Notes: a model not told the origin generated them from the letters alone. Shown: positions 8,904 through 17,521, counted from the first letter of the stretch. The stretch: 64,000 nucleotides of DNA from Tolypothrix tenuis PCC 7101 (GCF_002368295.1 NZ_AP018248.1:5340798-5404797); one strand, 5' to 3'. Numbers and translations are program-made.

Positions 8904-10145
8904 TCAAGTAGTGTATTCGGCGTTAATTTTCACATAGTCGTAACTCAAGTCACAACCCCAAGCTTTACCAGTACCATAACCATTACCAACGCTCACAGAG
9001 ATTAATACTGTATCTTCTTTGAGATAAGCACCTGCTGCAGCTTGTTTTAAATAAGCACTCGCTGCTGCACGATCAAATGATAGCGGTTGACCATTTTCTA
9101 AGAGTAAGAAATCCCCTAGTTTAATTTGCAAATTTTCTTGCTCAAAGGGTACACCTGCACGTCCAGCAGCTGCGGCGATACGTCCCCAGTTGGGATCGCG
9201 TCCAAAAATTGCAGATTTTACTAAGGATGAACCTGCAATGGTTTTAGCGATTTGACGCGCTGAAGTTTCATCATGGGCCCCAGTAACTTGCACTTCCATT
9301 AGACAAGTTGCACCTTCACCATCACGGGCGATCGCTTTTGCTAAATGCTGACAAACTGCTGTTAACATTGCTTCTAGTTTTTCCGCCTCTGGCCCAATTT
9401 CGATAATGGCTGGGGTGCGGGATTGTCCATTAGCTAAGGCGATTAAGCTGTCATTGGTGCTGGTATCACCATCAACGGTAATGGAATTAAAGCTTCTGTC
9501 GGCGGCGCGACTTAACATTTGTTGCCAAAGCGCTGGCGATACAACCGCATCACAGGTGACAAATGCCAGCATAGTTGCCATGTTGGGGTGAATCATCCCC
9601 GAACCTTTAGCAATTCCACCAATTCGCACCGGGCGATCGCCTATAGTTGTCTCTAGCGCAATGGATTTAGTTACTAAGTCTGTAGTAATAATTGCTCCCG
9701 CCGCCGCATCTGAACCTGTTTCGGAAAGTGCTGCTATCAGTTGCGGAATCCCAGCTTTGAGTTTATCCATCTTGATCCGCTGTCCAATCACCCCAGTGGA
9801 AGCTAATAATACCGATTCACTAGGGATATTCAAAGCTTGGGCTACTGTCATCGCTGATTCTAAAGCATCAAACCAGCCTTGAGTACCTGTAGCTGCGTTT
9901 GCTTGTCCAGCATTACAGAGAATTGCCCGTGTATTCTGCTTGGCTTGTAAGCGTTGGCGACAATAATCTACGCAAGCGGCTCTAACTTGACTAGTGGTAA
10001 ACACACCTGCTGCGATCGCTTCCACATCTGACAATATCAAAGCTAAATCAGGTAATCCCGAAGGCTTTAAACCTGCGGTAATTCCTGCTGCTCGATATCC
10101 CCTTGGTGCTGTGATACCACCCGTAATCTCGTGCCAGTCTGCCAT
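8904..10145 (-). CDS. argJ: Bifunctional glutamate N-acetyltransferase / ornithine acetyltransferase
   Basis: 413 residues, full length for ArgJ. It transfers the acetyl group from N-acetylornithine to glutamate in the cyclic arginine pathway; bifunctional forms also make N-acetylglutamate from acetyl-CoA. The self-cleavage site that yields alpha and beta chains is clear (NMATML, cut between Ala190 and Thr191, with Thr191 the nucleophile). The N-terminal GGITAPRGYRAAG and the DTSTND and GRDPNWGR motifs are typical. It is monocistronic with repeat-rich DNA on both sides. Monofunctional versus bifunctional cannot be told from sequence alone. Confidence 0.96.
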   Translation of the reverse strand: MADWHEITGGITAPRGYRAAGITAGLKPSGLPDLALILSDVEAIAAGVFTTSQVRAACVDYCRQRLQAKQNTRAILCNAGQANAATGTQGWFDALESAMTVAQALNIPSESVLLASTGVIGQRIKMDKLKAGIPQLIAALSETGSDAAAGAIITTDLVTKSIALETTIGDRPVRIGGIAKGSGMIHPNMATMLAFVTCDAVVSPALWQQMLSRAADRSFNSITVDGDTSTNDSLIALANGQSRTPAIIEIGPEAEKLEAMLTAVCQHLAKAIARDGEGATCLMEVQVTGAHDETSARQIAKTIAGSSLVKSAIFGRDPNWGRIAAAAGRAGVPFEQENLQIKLGDFLLLENGQPLSFDRAAASAYLKQAAAGAYLKEDTVLISVSVGNGYGTGKAWGCDLSYDYVKINAEYTT

Positions 10146-10225
10146 GATTATTCTCCCACAACTATCTAGTGGCTCGACTGGCGATTATACCAAGTCTTAT
10201 GTAATTCCAAATTCAAACTTCAAAA

Positions 10226-10330
10226 TTCCATAGGATTGGGGGTTGGGGACTGGGGATTGGGGATTAGGGACTGGGGATTAGGAGATGGGGGGAAATAACA
10301 AACACCAATTACCCATTACCCATTACCAAA
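10226..10330. repeat. Degenerate G-rich and ATTACCC tandem repeats
   Basis: Runs of GGGGATT/GGGGACT heptamers are followed by ATTACCC units upstream of argJ. They are non-coding filler typical of these genomes. Confidence 0.75.
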
Positions 10331-10344
10331 TAACTTTTAAGTAC

Positions 10345-10364
10345 AGACGCGATTAATCGCGTCT
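10345..10364. repeat. Dispersed palindrome, copy 1
   Basis: Perfect 20-base palindrome AGACGCGATTAATCGCGTCT. Related copies lie at 38588-38607, 40039-40058 and 45060-45081, so this is an interspersed repeat family. Confidence 0.85.
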
Positions 10365-10392
10365 CTCCAATTCTTAATAACATCAAAAATTG

Positions 10393-10500
10393 AAAAAGGA
10401 GAGCCACTTGGGCAGCTCTCCAGATCATCAGGGTGCATCTATATACCACATCATAACATATTTTCGCTGAGGGGCAATACCCCTTAATCAGGTTTTTATG
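10393..10500 (+). ncRNA. Candidate structured RNA element, unit 1
   Basis: A 5' hairpin (GGAGAGC 10398-10404 with GCTCTCC 10415-10421) is followed by the conserved core ATCATCAGGGTGCATCTATA. A second hairpin (AGGGG 10470-10474, loop CAATA, CCCCT 10480-10484) precedes a T-run at 10493-10497, which looks like a Rho-independent terminator. The same arrangement recurs at 10864-10975. Orientation is chosen from the T-run. No known Rfam family was recognised. A mobile repeat with RNA-like structure is the main alternative. Confidence 0.45.
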
Positions 10501-10539
10501 AAAATATGGTGAAGTTGGCTTTCAGGTTAACACAAAAAA

Positions 10540-10625
10540 TACAAAAGGCAACTACTTTGGCAAATTTTCCAATTATCAGGGTGCTTTTACTTAGCAGAGG
10601 AGTAGATTTTTAACATGAGTAATAC
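10540..10625 (+). ncRNA. Degenerate copy of the structured element, unit 3
   Basis: It shares the framework of unit 1 (AAAAGG, CTTTGG, TTTTCC, then ATTATCAGGGTGC), but the 5' stem and the terminator hairpin are decayed. Probably a non-functional relic. Confidence 0.3.
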
Positions 10626-10767
10626 CACTTGTTATTTAATGGCTTGATTCAAAATTCTCATGAAGACTCCTCATAATCAGCTACATATCAGCCAGTACAG
10701 ATGCGATTGCGTCTAATGTTTTGCCTAGCAGAAATTCTCAAAGATGATTCTTGAGTGGTTTTTGCAG

Positions 10768-10837
10768 CTAAGAGACTACTAATAAAGCTCATCTCACACC
10801 TAAAAGTTCGCGGGCAGAGGAAAAGCTACCAATGCCC
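10768..10837 (+). repeat. Dispersed repeat, copy A (second copy at 55531)
   Basis: About 70 bases resembling 55531-55608, with shared blocks CTAAT.AAGCTCAT, CCTAAAAG, GAAAAGC and CCAATGCCC. No open frame is conserved between the copies, so it is a non-coding interspersed element of unknown origin. Confidence 0.6.
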
Positions 10838-10860
10838 AATGCCCCATGCCCCATGCCCCA
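10838..10860. repeat. Tandem CCATGCC repeat
   Basis: Tandem CCCCATG heptamers directly after the dispersed repeat. Confidence 0.7.
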
Positions 10861-10863
10861 AGT

Positions 10864-10975
10864 AAAAAAAAAGAGAGCTACTTGGGCAGCTCTCCAGGTC
10901 ATCAGGGTGCATCTATATAGCATGATTATAGCATCTTTGTGATGATGGGCAAGACCCCCCAATGAAAGTTTTTTG
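10864..10975 (+). ncRNA. Candidate structured RNA element, unit 2
   Basis: Nearly identical to unit 1 from ACTTGGGCAGCTCTCCAG through TCATCAGGGTGCATCTATA. The 5' stem is GAGAGC (10873-10878) with GCTCTC (10889-10894). A GGGCAAGACCC hairpin near 10947-10957 is followed by a T-run at 10969-10974. The loop and spacer bases differ from unit 1 while both hairpins persist, which is compatible with selection on structure. A 77-codon reverse frame across it is a shadow. Confidence 0.45.
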
Positions 10976-11027
10976 TATAAATTTTTGGCAAATTTTTTGA
11001 GGCTGGGTTGGCTCAATCGCAAGAAGC

Positions 11028-11118
11028 GCTACTTAGATAGCTTTTGAGAGCACCAGCGTATATTGTTAACAGAGTATAACATTTTGGGAGTGAGGGGTAT
11101 AACCCATCTTTATCATCT
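11028..11118 (+). ncRNA. Degenerate copy of the structured element, unit 4
   Basis: It aligns with unit 1 at GCTACTTAGATAGCT, AGAGCACCAGCGTATAT and TATAACATTTTGGGAGTGAGGGG. The hairpins are imperfect. It lies about 50 bases after unit 2. Confidence 0.28.
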
Positions 11119-11374
11119 CTTGTTATCACATTTTGTAAAGCAACTACCGAACACTAGCGATATCAGAGGGTACAAGCGTGTAGTGCGATCGCCTTAACTC
11201 TTCAATGATAATTGACAGCTGACCATAAACCAAAATTTAAACCTGAACCCGAATGCAGAATTGGTAGTATTTAACTGCCGAAGATACAGGACAAGGAAAT
11301 AATGCAACGACTCCATACTGGCAAGTGGCGTGTCAGTATGGAAGAAATAGCGCAGGAGTTAGTGAAGCAAAAAT

Positions 11375-12013
11375 ATGAGCGTCAGCGTCCCTATTCAAGC
11401 TATCAAACTTACTCCCGGTAGCCAGATTATGATTTCTAACCTCTCCTGGCAAGACTTTGAGCAAATTCTCACCGATTTAGGAGAAAAGCGCAGTAGTCGC
11501 GTCACTTACTACCGAGGAATTTTAGAAATCATGTCCCCACTAGCCTTGCATGAACGTCCCCACCGCATTATTGCCGATATCGTCAAAGCTATTTTGGATA
11601 TTCAAGAACGAGATTGGGAAGATTTCGGATCAACTACCCTAAAACGTCCAGAAATTGCTGGTATTGAACCAGATACTTGCTTCTACATCCAAAATGCTGA
11701 CCAAGTGCAAGGCTGTACCAATTTGGATTTAACAGAGTATCCACCGCCAGATTTAGCCATCGAGTCTGATGTTACCTCTACAACTACGCTTGATGCTTAC
11801 GAAGCGATGGGTATTCCCGAAGTTTGGATTTACCGCAACAAACAGTTAAAAATATATCTTCTTTCTAATGAAGGCTATATGGAAGCTTCCATCAGTCCCA
11901 TCTTTCCGGATCTACCCTTAACCGAACTAATTCCTCAAATGGTGCAAAAAGCCATTGATCAAGGAACCAGTCAAATGTTGCGCGACTGGAAAAGCCAATT
12001 TCGCCAACTATAA
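11375..12013 (+). CDS. Uma2-family (DUF820) putative restriction-type endonuclease
   Basis: 212 residues, the usual size. The Uma2 / DUF820 fold is a PD-(D/E)xK nuclease. The acidic and Lys/Glu positions are visible as GIEPDTCFYI, PPPDLAIESDVTS and VWIYR near the C-terminal half, and ILEIMSPLALHE is a typical N-terminal block. These genes are strongly expanded in filamentous cyanobacteria and their biology is unresolved. A 39-codon frame starting at ATG 11302 overlaps its 5' end in another frame and is not supported. Confidence 0.88.
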   Translation: MSVSVPIQAIKLTPGSQIMISNLSWQDFEQILTDLGEKRSSRVTYYRGILEIMSPLALHERPHRIIADIVKAILDIQERDWEDFGSTTLKRPEIAGIEPDTCFYIQNADQVQGCTNLDLTEYPPPDLAIESDVTSTTTLDAYEAMGIPEVWIYRNKQLKIYLLSNEGYMEASISPIFPDLPLTELIPQMVQKAIDQGTSQMLRDWKSQFRQL

Positions 12014-12042
12014 ATTTTAAGAATAAATAGAGTTAAATATTT

Positions 12043-12324
12043 ATGTCTCAGCAATATTCAATTGAAGAAATTCCGGTTAACTTTAACAGAATTATTGAAG
12101 AAGTTGAACAAGGGGAACCGATAAAAATTACACGGCAAGGTCAGCAAGTAGCAGTTATTCTTTCATCTGCAGAATACGAGAAATTGTTGAATAAAAGCCC
12201 TCGTTTTTGGGAATCTCTTACAAAATTTCGCCAAGAAATCATAGAAGAAGGCATCGATATTAATCCCGATAAAGTATGGCAGGATGTACGCGATAAATCA
12301 CCTGGGCGTGAGGTGAATCTTTGA
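12043..12324 (+). CDS. Phd/YefM-type antitoxin
   Basis: 93 residues. The N-terminal half follows the Phd/YefM pattern (EIPVNFNRIIEEVEQGEPIKITRQGQQVAVILSS... as separate strand and helix blocks), which binds operator DNA. The C-terminal half is charged and would wrap the toxin. It overlaps the PIN-domain gene by 4 bases (TTGA), the coupling expected for type II toxin-antitoxin operons, which usually autoregulate. Confidence 0.9.
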   Translation: MSQQYSIEEIPVNFNRIIEEVEQGEPIKITRQGQQVAVILSSAEYEKLLNKSPRFWESLTKFRQEIIEEGIDINPDKVWQDVRDKSPGREVNL

Positions 12325-12740
12325 GTCTTTTCTTATTGGATACTAACATCATCTCTGAACCATTGAAGTTGCAACCGAATCCGACGATTATCTCTATGTT
12401 GCAAAGGTATCAGGGAGAAGTTACTATTGCCTCAGTTACATGGCATGAATTATTATTCGGTTGCTATCGTCTGCCAGCTTCTAGAAAGCGAGAGAGAATT
12501 GAGCAGTATTTGCAAGATATAGTCGAACCAAATATTCCTATTCTTCCCTACAATGTTGCCGCAGCTGAATGGTTTGCCATAGAACGAGCAAGGTTGACAT
12601 TAATTGGTAAACCTCCAGCTTATGCAGATGGACAAATTGCTGCAATCGCTCAAGTGAATAATCTCACTCTGGTAACAAATAATATTTCAGACTATGCAGA
12701 TTTTCAAAACTTGAAAATAGAGAACTGGTTTGTTATTTGA
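12321..12740 (+). CDS. PIN-domain ribonuclease toxin (VapC-like)
   Basis: 139 residues. PIN-domain acidic residues are visible: LLDTNIISE at the N-terminus, a central WHELLFG block and ADGQIAAIA plus LVTNNISDYADF towards the end. PIN toxins cut RNA, often tRNA or rRNA, when freed from the antitoxin. The start is TTG at 12321, overlapping the antitoxin stop. Pairing of a PIN toxin with a Phd-type antitoxin is a known hybrid arrangement. The target is unknown. Confidence 0.9.
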   Translation: MSLFLLDTNIISEPLKLQPNPTIISMLQRYQGEVTIASVTWHELLFGCYRLPASRKRERIEQYLQDIVEPNIPILPYNVAAAEWFAIERARLTLIGKPPAYADGQIAAIAQVNNLTLVTNNISDYADFQNLKIENWFVI

Positions 12741-12778
12741 AATATGGCAATAAAAGCAAACTTGGTAAAAATTTCCCA

Positions 12779-12806
12779 TAAAAAATTCCCTCAGAAATTC
12801 TGAGGG
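12779..12806 (-). terminator. Rho-independent terminator of the M50 protease gene
   Basis: Perfect stem CCCTCAGAA / TTCTGAGGG (12788-12806, one-base centre). On the minus strand it is followed by AATTTTTTATG. It lies 33 bases beyond the minus-strand gene and between convergent genes. Confidence 0.85.
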
Positions 12807-12838
12807 AGGTGCGAGAAGGAGTCTATGTGATGGGAAAA

Positions 12839-13972
12839 CTATGCAGGGTTAAATTGAGATCTGCGTTGCAGGAGTTGGATAATCGCAGCTTTCTCTAAAA
12901 TTCCCACGAGTACGCCATTTTCTCGAATTACAGGTAGTGCAGAGATTTGTTGTTGTTCGAGTAGCTGAACTACTTCTACTAATGGCTTGTCTGATTGGAC
13001 GGTGGTAGATTCTGCAATTGGTCGCATGACTTGTTTAACTTGAGTTGCTGACCACTCGGTTGTGGGGATGGTTCGCAAATCATGAGCTGCGATCGCACCT
13101 ACTAATTGTCCTTCATCGTCGGTCACTAAGAAGCGATGCCATTGTTCGCCACTTAAGATGCGTTCGTCAGCGAATTCTCTGAGAGTTAAGTTAGCAGAAA
13201 CAATCGGGCTATTCGGGGTGACAACATCTGCAGCAGTTAAGCCTGTGAGTTTTTCTTGGACTCTGGCAAATTGTGCGGCATTACCTGCGTTTTGTAGCAA
13301 GAAGAAACCGATTAATAAGTTCCAGATGTTCGCAAAGCTGCCGAAGAATAGTATGGGAAGTAAACCAGAAGCGATCGCAACCCAACCAAATATCTGTCCA
13401 ACTCGACTGGCAAAGGTTACACCCTTATAAGCATTGCCTGTAATTTTCCAAACTAGGGCTTTCAGTATATTTCCACCATCTAAGGGTAAGCCAGGAATGA
13501 GGTTAAATAGAGCTAATGCCAGGTTAACAGCAGCCAACACACCCAGTATTGCTGCTAGTGGCCCAGTGGCTGCTGTGGCGTAACCAATACCTGTGGTTAA
13601 ACCGCAGATTAATAGACTAACTAACGGCCCTGCGATCGCTACCCAAAAAGCTTCACCTGGGGTTTTCGATTCTTTCTCTAAGCTGGCTAAACCACCAAAT
13701 ATAAACAGCGTGATTGATTTAACATCAATGCCCTGGCGAATAGCTACAAAGCTATGTCCTAATTCATGGGCGACGACAGAGGCAAATAACAACAGCGCTG
13801 TCATCAATCCTAGTATTAAAGCTAGTCCCCCGGATAATTGCGGGAATTGCCCCATCAGTCCGCTGCTATAAGTCCAAGTTACTAAACCCAGAACTAAAAA
13901 CCACGACGGATGGATATAGAAGGGAATCCCGAAGAGATTACCAACGCGTATTGTGCCATTCATGTCGTTCAC
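12839..13972 (-). CDS. Site-2 protease family (M50) membrane metalloprotease with two CBS domains
   Basis: 377 residues. Zinc ligands are in HELGH (69-73) inside the third hydrophobic segment, and NLIPGLPLDGG (Asp165) supplies the third ligand. About six membrane helices fill residues 15-230. A pair of CBS domains occupies about 250-370 (ADVVTPNSPIV, VKQVMRPIAES), suggesting nucleotide-sensitive control. The family cleaves substrates within the membrane, for example anti-sigma factors. No anti-sigma gene is adjacent, so the substrate is unknown. Terminator present downstream. Confidence 0.92.
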   Translation of the reverse strand: MNDMNGTIRVGNLFGIPFYIHPSWFLVLGLVTWTYSSGLMGQFPQLSGGLALILGLMTALLLFASVVAHELGHSFVAIRQGIDVKSITLFIFGGLASLEKESKTPGEAFWVAIAGPLVSLLICGLTTGIGYATAATGPLAAILGVLAAVNLALALFNLIPGLPLDGGNILKALVWKITGNAYKGVTFASRVGQIFGWVAIASGLLPILFFGSFANIWNLLIGFFLLQNAGNAAQFARVQEKLTGLTAADVVTPNSPIVSANLTLREFADERILSGEQWHRFLVTDDEGQLVGAIAAHDLRTIPTTEWSATQVKQVMRPIAESTTVQSDKPLVEVVQLLEQQQISALPVIRENGVLVGILEKAAIIQLLQRRSQFNPA

Positions 13973-14088
13973 CTTTGATTTTTGTTTCTAGAGGTTTGCT
14001 TTCATTCCTCTTGATGTTTTCAGTGTAACGAAATGTAAACGAACATTAATCTTTCTGTTGGTAGGGGTGTCCGTCTTTATAGGTGCGG

Positions 14089-15009
14089 TTATTTCGATTT
14101 AGCTGTGTTTACAGATGTCGGCAAAGCGTAAAAACCTAAATGATTGCCAACTGGACGTTCCCGCATAGGTAGTTTGGTATGAACAGGCGCATTTAATACC
14201 TTTGCACCATCAGCCTTTCCCATAACTAAGGTGACGGAACCGCCACCATCCATATTGATTGCACTATCAGCACCTAAATCTATAGCAGTCTTGGTTAATT
14301 CAGTTAGAGTCAATCCTTCACTATATAAAGGTTGTTTACCATCTACAGCAATTAGCCAGAGTTTGTTACCCTTCTGGTTGATTGCTGCTGCTAAACGTGG
14401 GTAAGGTTTATTTTCTTGGAGATGAGAAATCACAGGCTTACCCTCAGTAACTAACATTTCTTGCCCTGCAATGGCTTGAAATGTATCTTTTGGGCATTTG
14501 CCACTAACAAAGATTTGCGCCAGATTATTTTGGGCAAAGCACAGCACAGCCTTATTTTCTTCTGGGTTGGAATAACGATGTCCATTAGAAATGACTTCTC
14601 CTAAAGGATAGGAAGGATCACCACTATGGGGATAGTAGTCCCAAGGAGATTTTTCATAAAAATTATGGAAATAGCTTCCATTTACCGCCAATTGCAACTT
14701 AAATTCATTCAGAAATTCTGAGGTAGTTCTGGCGTTAGTTTTTTTACCTTTCTCAGGTAAGCCTGGAGTTACCAAAGGTTTGACTCCCGGCGCAGTCAAG
14801 TCAATAGTGACGATATGAAGCATCACTGGACGCGTCTGGGACACAGCGCGACGTTGATACACAATCCCCTGAAACAATACTTGCTGGCGATCGCTTCGGG
14901 AGGGACGTAAAATACACAACCATCCATAGAACAGTGCGGGTGCTAAAAGCAAGCTAGAAAAACCTGCCAGCAAAAATCTTCTGATGTAAACTTTGTAGCG
15001 ATGATGCAT
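14089..15009 (-). CDS. Phosphodiester glycosidase (NAGPA-domain) family protein
   Basis: 306 residues. A membrane or signal segment at about 10-30 precedes an exported domain of the NAGPA type: NGSYFHNF, LAAAINQKGNKLWLIAVDG and the hallmark INMDGGGS near the C-terminus. Relatives remove N-acetylglucosamine from phosphodiester links or act on phosphate-linked glycans. The cyanobacterial substrate is not known. Transcribed alone. Confidence 0.85.
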   Translation of the reverse strand: MHHRYKVYIRRFLLAGFSSLLLAPALFYGWLCILRPSRSDRQQVLFQGIVYQRRAVSQTRPVMLHIVTIDLTAPGVKPLVTPGLPEKGKKTNARTTSEFLNEFKLQLAVNGSYFHNFYEKSPWDYYPHSGDPSYPLGEVISNGHRYSNPEENKAVLCFAQNNLAQIFVSGKCPKDTFQAIAGQEMLVTEGKPVISHLQENKPYPRLAAAINQKGNKLWLIAVDGKQPLYSEGLTLTELTKTAIDLGADSAINMDGGGSVTLVMGKADGAKVLNAPVHTKLPMRERPVGNHLGFYALPTSVNTAKSK

Positions 15010-15340
15010 AGCTCGATTAAGTAACAGCAGTTAATCTTGTGTTTATGCACCCCCAATATCAACATTGCAGTCTATGTAATCCTGACGAAGAAATCTACTA
15101 ACTAAAGTTATAGTGTTAGCCTAACGTACTGTCTGATATGTTGTGGTGCGTCAGAAAACTCTCTGCTTTCGTTCCCAAGATAAAACCGCACCGAGCGATT
15201 TTTTAGAAATTCTTACCTACGAGACTATCTAGATTTGTTAGTTTAGACATAATGAAATTAGTGCGAATGGTGCTGACGTAGTTGAGCGGCTTCTGTCACG
15301 CGGTAAATCGTTATTAAAATTAATACTCAGAGAAAGAATT
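15010..15340. other. Intergenic region without a recognised feature
   Basis: 331 bases between divergent genes. It must carry promoters for both. A short in-frame stretch upstream of the 15341 gene lacks any start codon. No repeat, hairpin or small gene is convincing. Confidence 0.4.
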
Positions 15341-15844
15341 ATGACGGCATTTGAACCAAAAAGCATCCGTTCTTATAGCCAAGAAGAGGTACAGCAGATT
15401 CTCCAGTTGGCGATCGCAAGTCATGCTGAAAATATAGATAGAGAATTTTCCTATCAGGAGTTAATAGAAATCGCCGCTGAGTTAGAAATTTCTCCCGATA
15501 CATTACAACTAGCAGAACGAGACTGGCAAACGCAACAGAGCGAAGTGCAACGTCGGCAAGTTTTTAACCTTTACCGCCGAGGTAGATTTAAAAAACGTTT
15601 AGGCAATTATGCGATCGTTAATACTTTTTTTATCCTAGTTGATTTAATTAGCGGTGGTGGTGTCTCTTGGGCGCTGTATATTTTGCTATTCTGTAGTTTC
15701 TTGGTGGGGCTTGATATTTGGAATACATTCCAAACTCAAGGTGAAGACTACGAAAAAGCTTTCCAACGCTGGAATCGCAAACACCAAATTAAACAAACTA
15801 TCAATTCAGTTTTGAATAGGTGCTTTAAAGCATTGCAGACTTAA
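15341..15844 (+). CDS. 2TM-domain protein
   Basis: 167 residues. The N-terminal helical part (SYSQEEVQQILQLAI, ELEISPDTLQLAERDW) is the short domain often preceding the 2TM domain. Two hydrophobic helices at about 85-128 form a hairpin, and the tail is basic. The family is membrane associated and of unknown function; some members are fused to histidine kinases or DNA-binding domains. No such fusion here. Start ATG follows AGAGAAAG. Confidence 0.8.
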   Translation: MTAFEPKSIRSYSQEEVQQILQLAIASHAENIDREFSYQELIEIAAELEISPDTLQLAERDWQTQQSEVQRRQVFNLYRRGRFKKRLGNYAIVNTFFILVDLISGGGVSWALYILLFCSFLVGLDIWNTFQTQGEDYEKAFQRWNRKHQIKQTINSVLNRCFKALQT

Positions 15845-15984
15845 GTAGCATGGCGAAATTAAAGATAACTGCTAAGGACTGTCATTTGTCAGGGTTTCTG
15901 ATGGCTAATGACTTACTTGGATATCATTAAATACTTGTGGGTGAAGAACACAAGGATAAAAGGCAAAATAAGAACCTTTAACCC

Positions 15985-16308
15985 TTACCCCTTAACCTTT
16001 TCCCCCACCCATTGTTGATACTCTGCTGACTCCACCAGTTCATAAGTATCTCCCAAGGCTGCGGCAAACTTTTGTTCAATAGCCGCCAATTCTTCTAGGG
16101 GTATAGCTTGCCATTGCTCTTTTGTTGCCCAACGAACCACAAATATAATTTCTGTAGGGTCTTGGGGATTCAGCCAAACTTCTTTACCCAGGAACCCTGG
16201 ATATTGAGCCAGGGCTGTTGTCCAGATTTCCGCATCCTTCTGGATAAAAATTTCCTGTATCAGGGAAGTAATTTTAAACTTAAGGAATTCTATAACTACG
16301 CCCTGCAT
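15985..16308 (-). CDS. TIGR03792-like conserved cyanobacterial protein (ABM-like fold)
   Basis: 107 residues from the ATG at 16308. VVIEFLKFKI, IWTTALAQYPGFLGKEVWLN and the tryptophan-rich VVRWATKEQWQAIP block match my recollection of the TIGR03792 family, small proteins with a dimeric alpha-beta barrel look. An 8-codon longer TTG start at 16332 exists but is less likely. Function unknown. Convergent with the 2TM gene. Confidence 0.7.
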   Translation of the reverse strand: MQGVVIEFLKFKITSLIQEIFIQKDAEIWTTALAQYPGFLGKEVWLNPQDPTEIIFVVRWATKEQWQAIPLEELAAIEQKFAAALGDTYELVESAEYQQWVGEKVKG

Positions 16309-16509
16309 TCCTTGTATTTGCCAATTTGCCAAAATAGAGTTGTAGGCTAGAGTAACTACGCTTTTAGCATAGCTGATTTGCGTAGAAGTTAGAGCAAGGG
16401 CTGGCTGTCTTAAAATTAGGGGCTAGGGACTAGAGAAGAGTGATTATCATGTTTGGTTGTGGGATTTTCCCGCAATTAGCTAGTTTTAAATAATTAAGAG
16501 GAAGGGAGT

Positions 16510-16833
16510 ATGGATAACAACAATTGGATGCAGCAGTTAGTAATGCTTGGTATTGGCACAACATCTTTAGTAGCTGACAAACTGCGACAAGTCAGCGATG
16601 AATTAGTCAAAGATGGCAAGCTCAATCCTGAACAAGCAAAAGCTGTAATGGATGACATTGTACAGCAGTTGCGATCGGAGCAAGGCACTTGGGAAACTCA
16701 GATGCAACGGCAAATGCGTAATATGATGCAAGATTTAGGAGTAGCTCGTCAGTCAGAGGTAGACGAACTCCGGGGTAGAATTGACCGTTTAGAACGTCAA
16801 GTGCGGGATTTAGAAAATAAGCTTTGGCGTTAG
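16510..16833 (+). CDS. Phasin-like coiled-coil protein
   Basis: 107 residues, preceded by a strong ribosome binding site (GAGGAAGGGAG). The N-terminal hydrophobic helix (WMQQLVMLGIGTTSLVADKL) and the C-terminal coiled coil with heptads (EVDELRGRIDRLERQVRDLE) resemble small phasin or granule-associated-like proteins. Such proteins can coat polyhydroxyalkanoate granules, but no pha genes are nearby and this role is uncertain. It is 78 bases upstream of the FKBP gene on the same strand. Confidence 0.75.
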   Translation: MDNNNWMQQLVMLGIGTTSLVADKLRQVSDELVKDGKLNPEQAKAVMDDIVQQLRSEQGTWETQMQRQMRNMMQDLGVARQSEVDELRGRIDRLERQVRDLENKLWR

Positions 16834-16911
16834 AACATCACTTTGTGCTTTAAACTAATTTGTGTCCTATTGGTCATTTTTTCCAAACTACCTAAGTAGG
16901 GAGGGTTAATT

Positions 16912-17436
16912 TTGAAAGCAATTATACTCAGCGTTGGATTAATGCTGGCGTGTGTTGTGGTTTTAGTATTAGCGCAAATTGGTGGCAGTAAACAAGACTC
17001 TGCCATTGCTGCTAATCTCAGCCAACCAACACCAGCAGCCATAGCTGTCCCCGAAAACAATACCTTGATTGCGAGCAATACTATGTCTGATGCCAATGCT
17101 GTCACTACCCCTTCTGGATTGAAGTACATTGAAGTAAAAGAGGGGACTGGTGCAACTCCTCAAACCGGACAAAAGGTTGTAGTTCACTACACCGGCACTC
17201 TAGAAGATGGTACAAAGTTTGATAGTTCACGCGATCGCAATCGTCCTTTCGATTTTAATATCGGACGCGGACAAGTGATCAAAGGCTGGGACGAAGGGCT
17301 AAGTACAATGAAAGTCGGCGGTCGTCGTAAGTTAATTATCCCACCAGAATTAGGCTATGGCGCTCGTGGTGCTGGTGGCGTGATTCCACCCAACGCTACC
17401 CTAATTTTTGATGTGGAATTACTAGATGTGAAATAG
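16912..17436 (+). CDS. FKBP-type peptidyl-prolyl cis-trans isomerase, exported
   Basis: 174 residues. An N-terminal membrane/signal segment (about 3-21) and a linker precede one FKBP domain (about 66-174) with VVVHYTGTLEDGTKFDSS, PFDFNIGRGQVIKGWDEG and GYGARGAGGVIPPNATLIFDVEL read as successive blocks. The active-site aromatic residues are conserved. It probably assists folding in the periplasm or thylakoid lumen. The start is TTG, chosen because GGGAGGG lies just upstream and the signal segment begins there. Confidence 0.92.
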   Translation: MKAIILSVGLMLACVVVLVLAQIGGSKQDSAIAANLSQPTPAAIAVPENNTLIASNTMSDANAVTTPSGLKYIEVKEGTGATPQTGQKVVVHYTGTLEDGTKFDSSRDRNRPFDFNIGRGQVIKGWDEGLSTMKVGGRRKLIIPPELGYGARGAGGVIPPNATLIFDVELLDVK

Positions 17437-17477
17437 AGGCTAGGGACTGGGGACTGGGGACTAGGGACTGGGGATTG
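17437..17477. repeat. Heptanucleotide tandem repeat (GGGGACT)
   Basis: About five GGGGACT-like units directly after the FKBP stop codon. Confidence 0.8.
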
Positions 17478-17521
17478 AATTCTGTTCTAGCCCCAGTAAT
17501 CAATCATTTAATAATTACTAG

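Noticed and set aside
10789..11022. 77-codon minus-strand frame
   Set aside because: It runs through the structured element unit 2 and CCATGCC repeats; composition is not protein-like.
11302..11421. 39-codon + frame beginning MQRLHTGKWRVSMEEIAQEL
   Set aside because: It overlaps the Uma2 start in another frame and is too short to support, though the sequence looks more protein-like than most shadows.
15245..15340. In-frame extension of the 2TM gene reading ANGADVVERLLSRG, ankyrin-like
   Set aside because: No start codon upstream in frame; one short match to an ankyrin pattern is weak.
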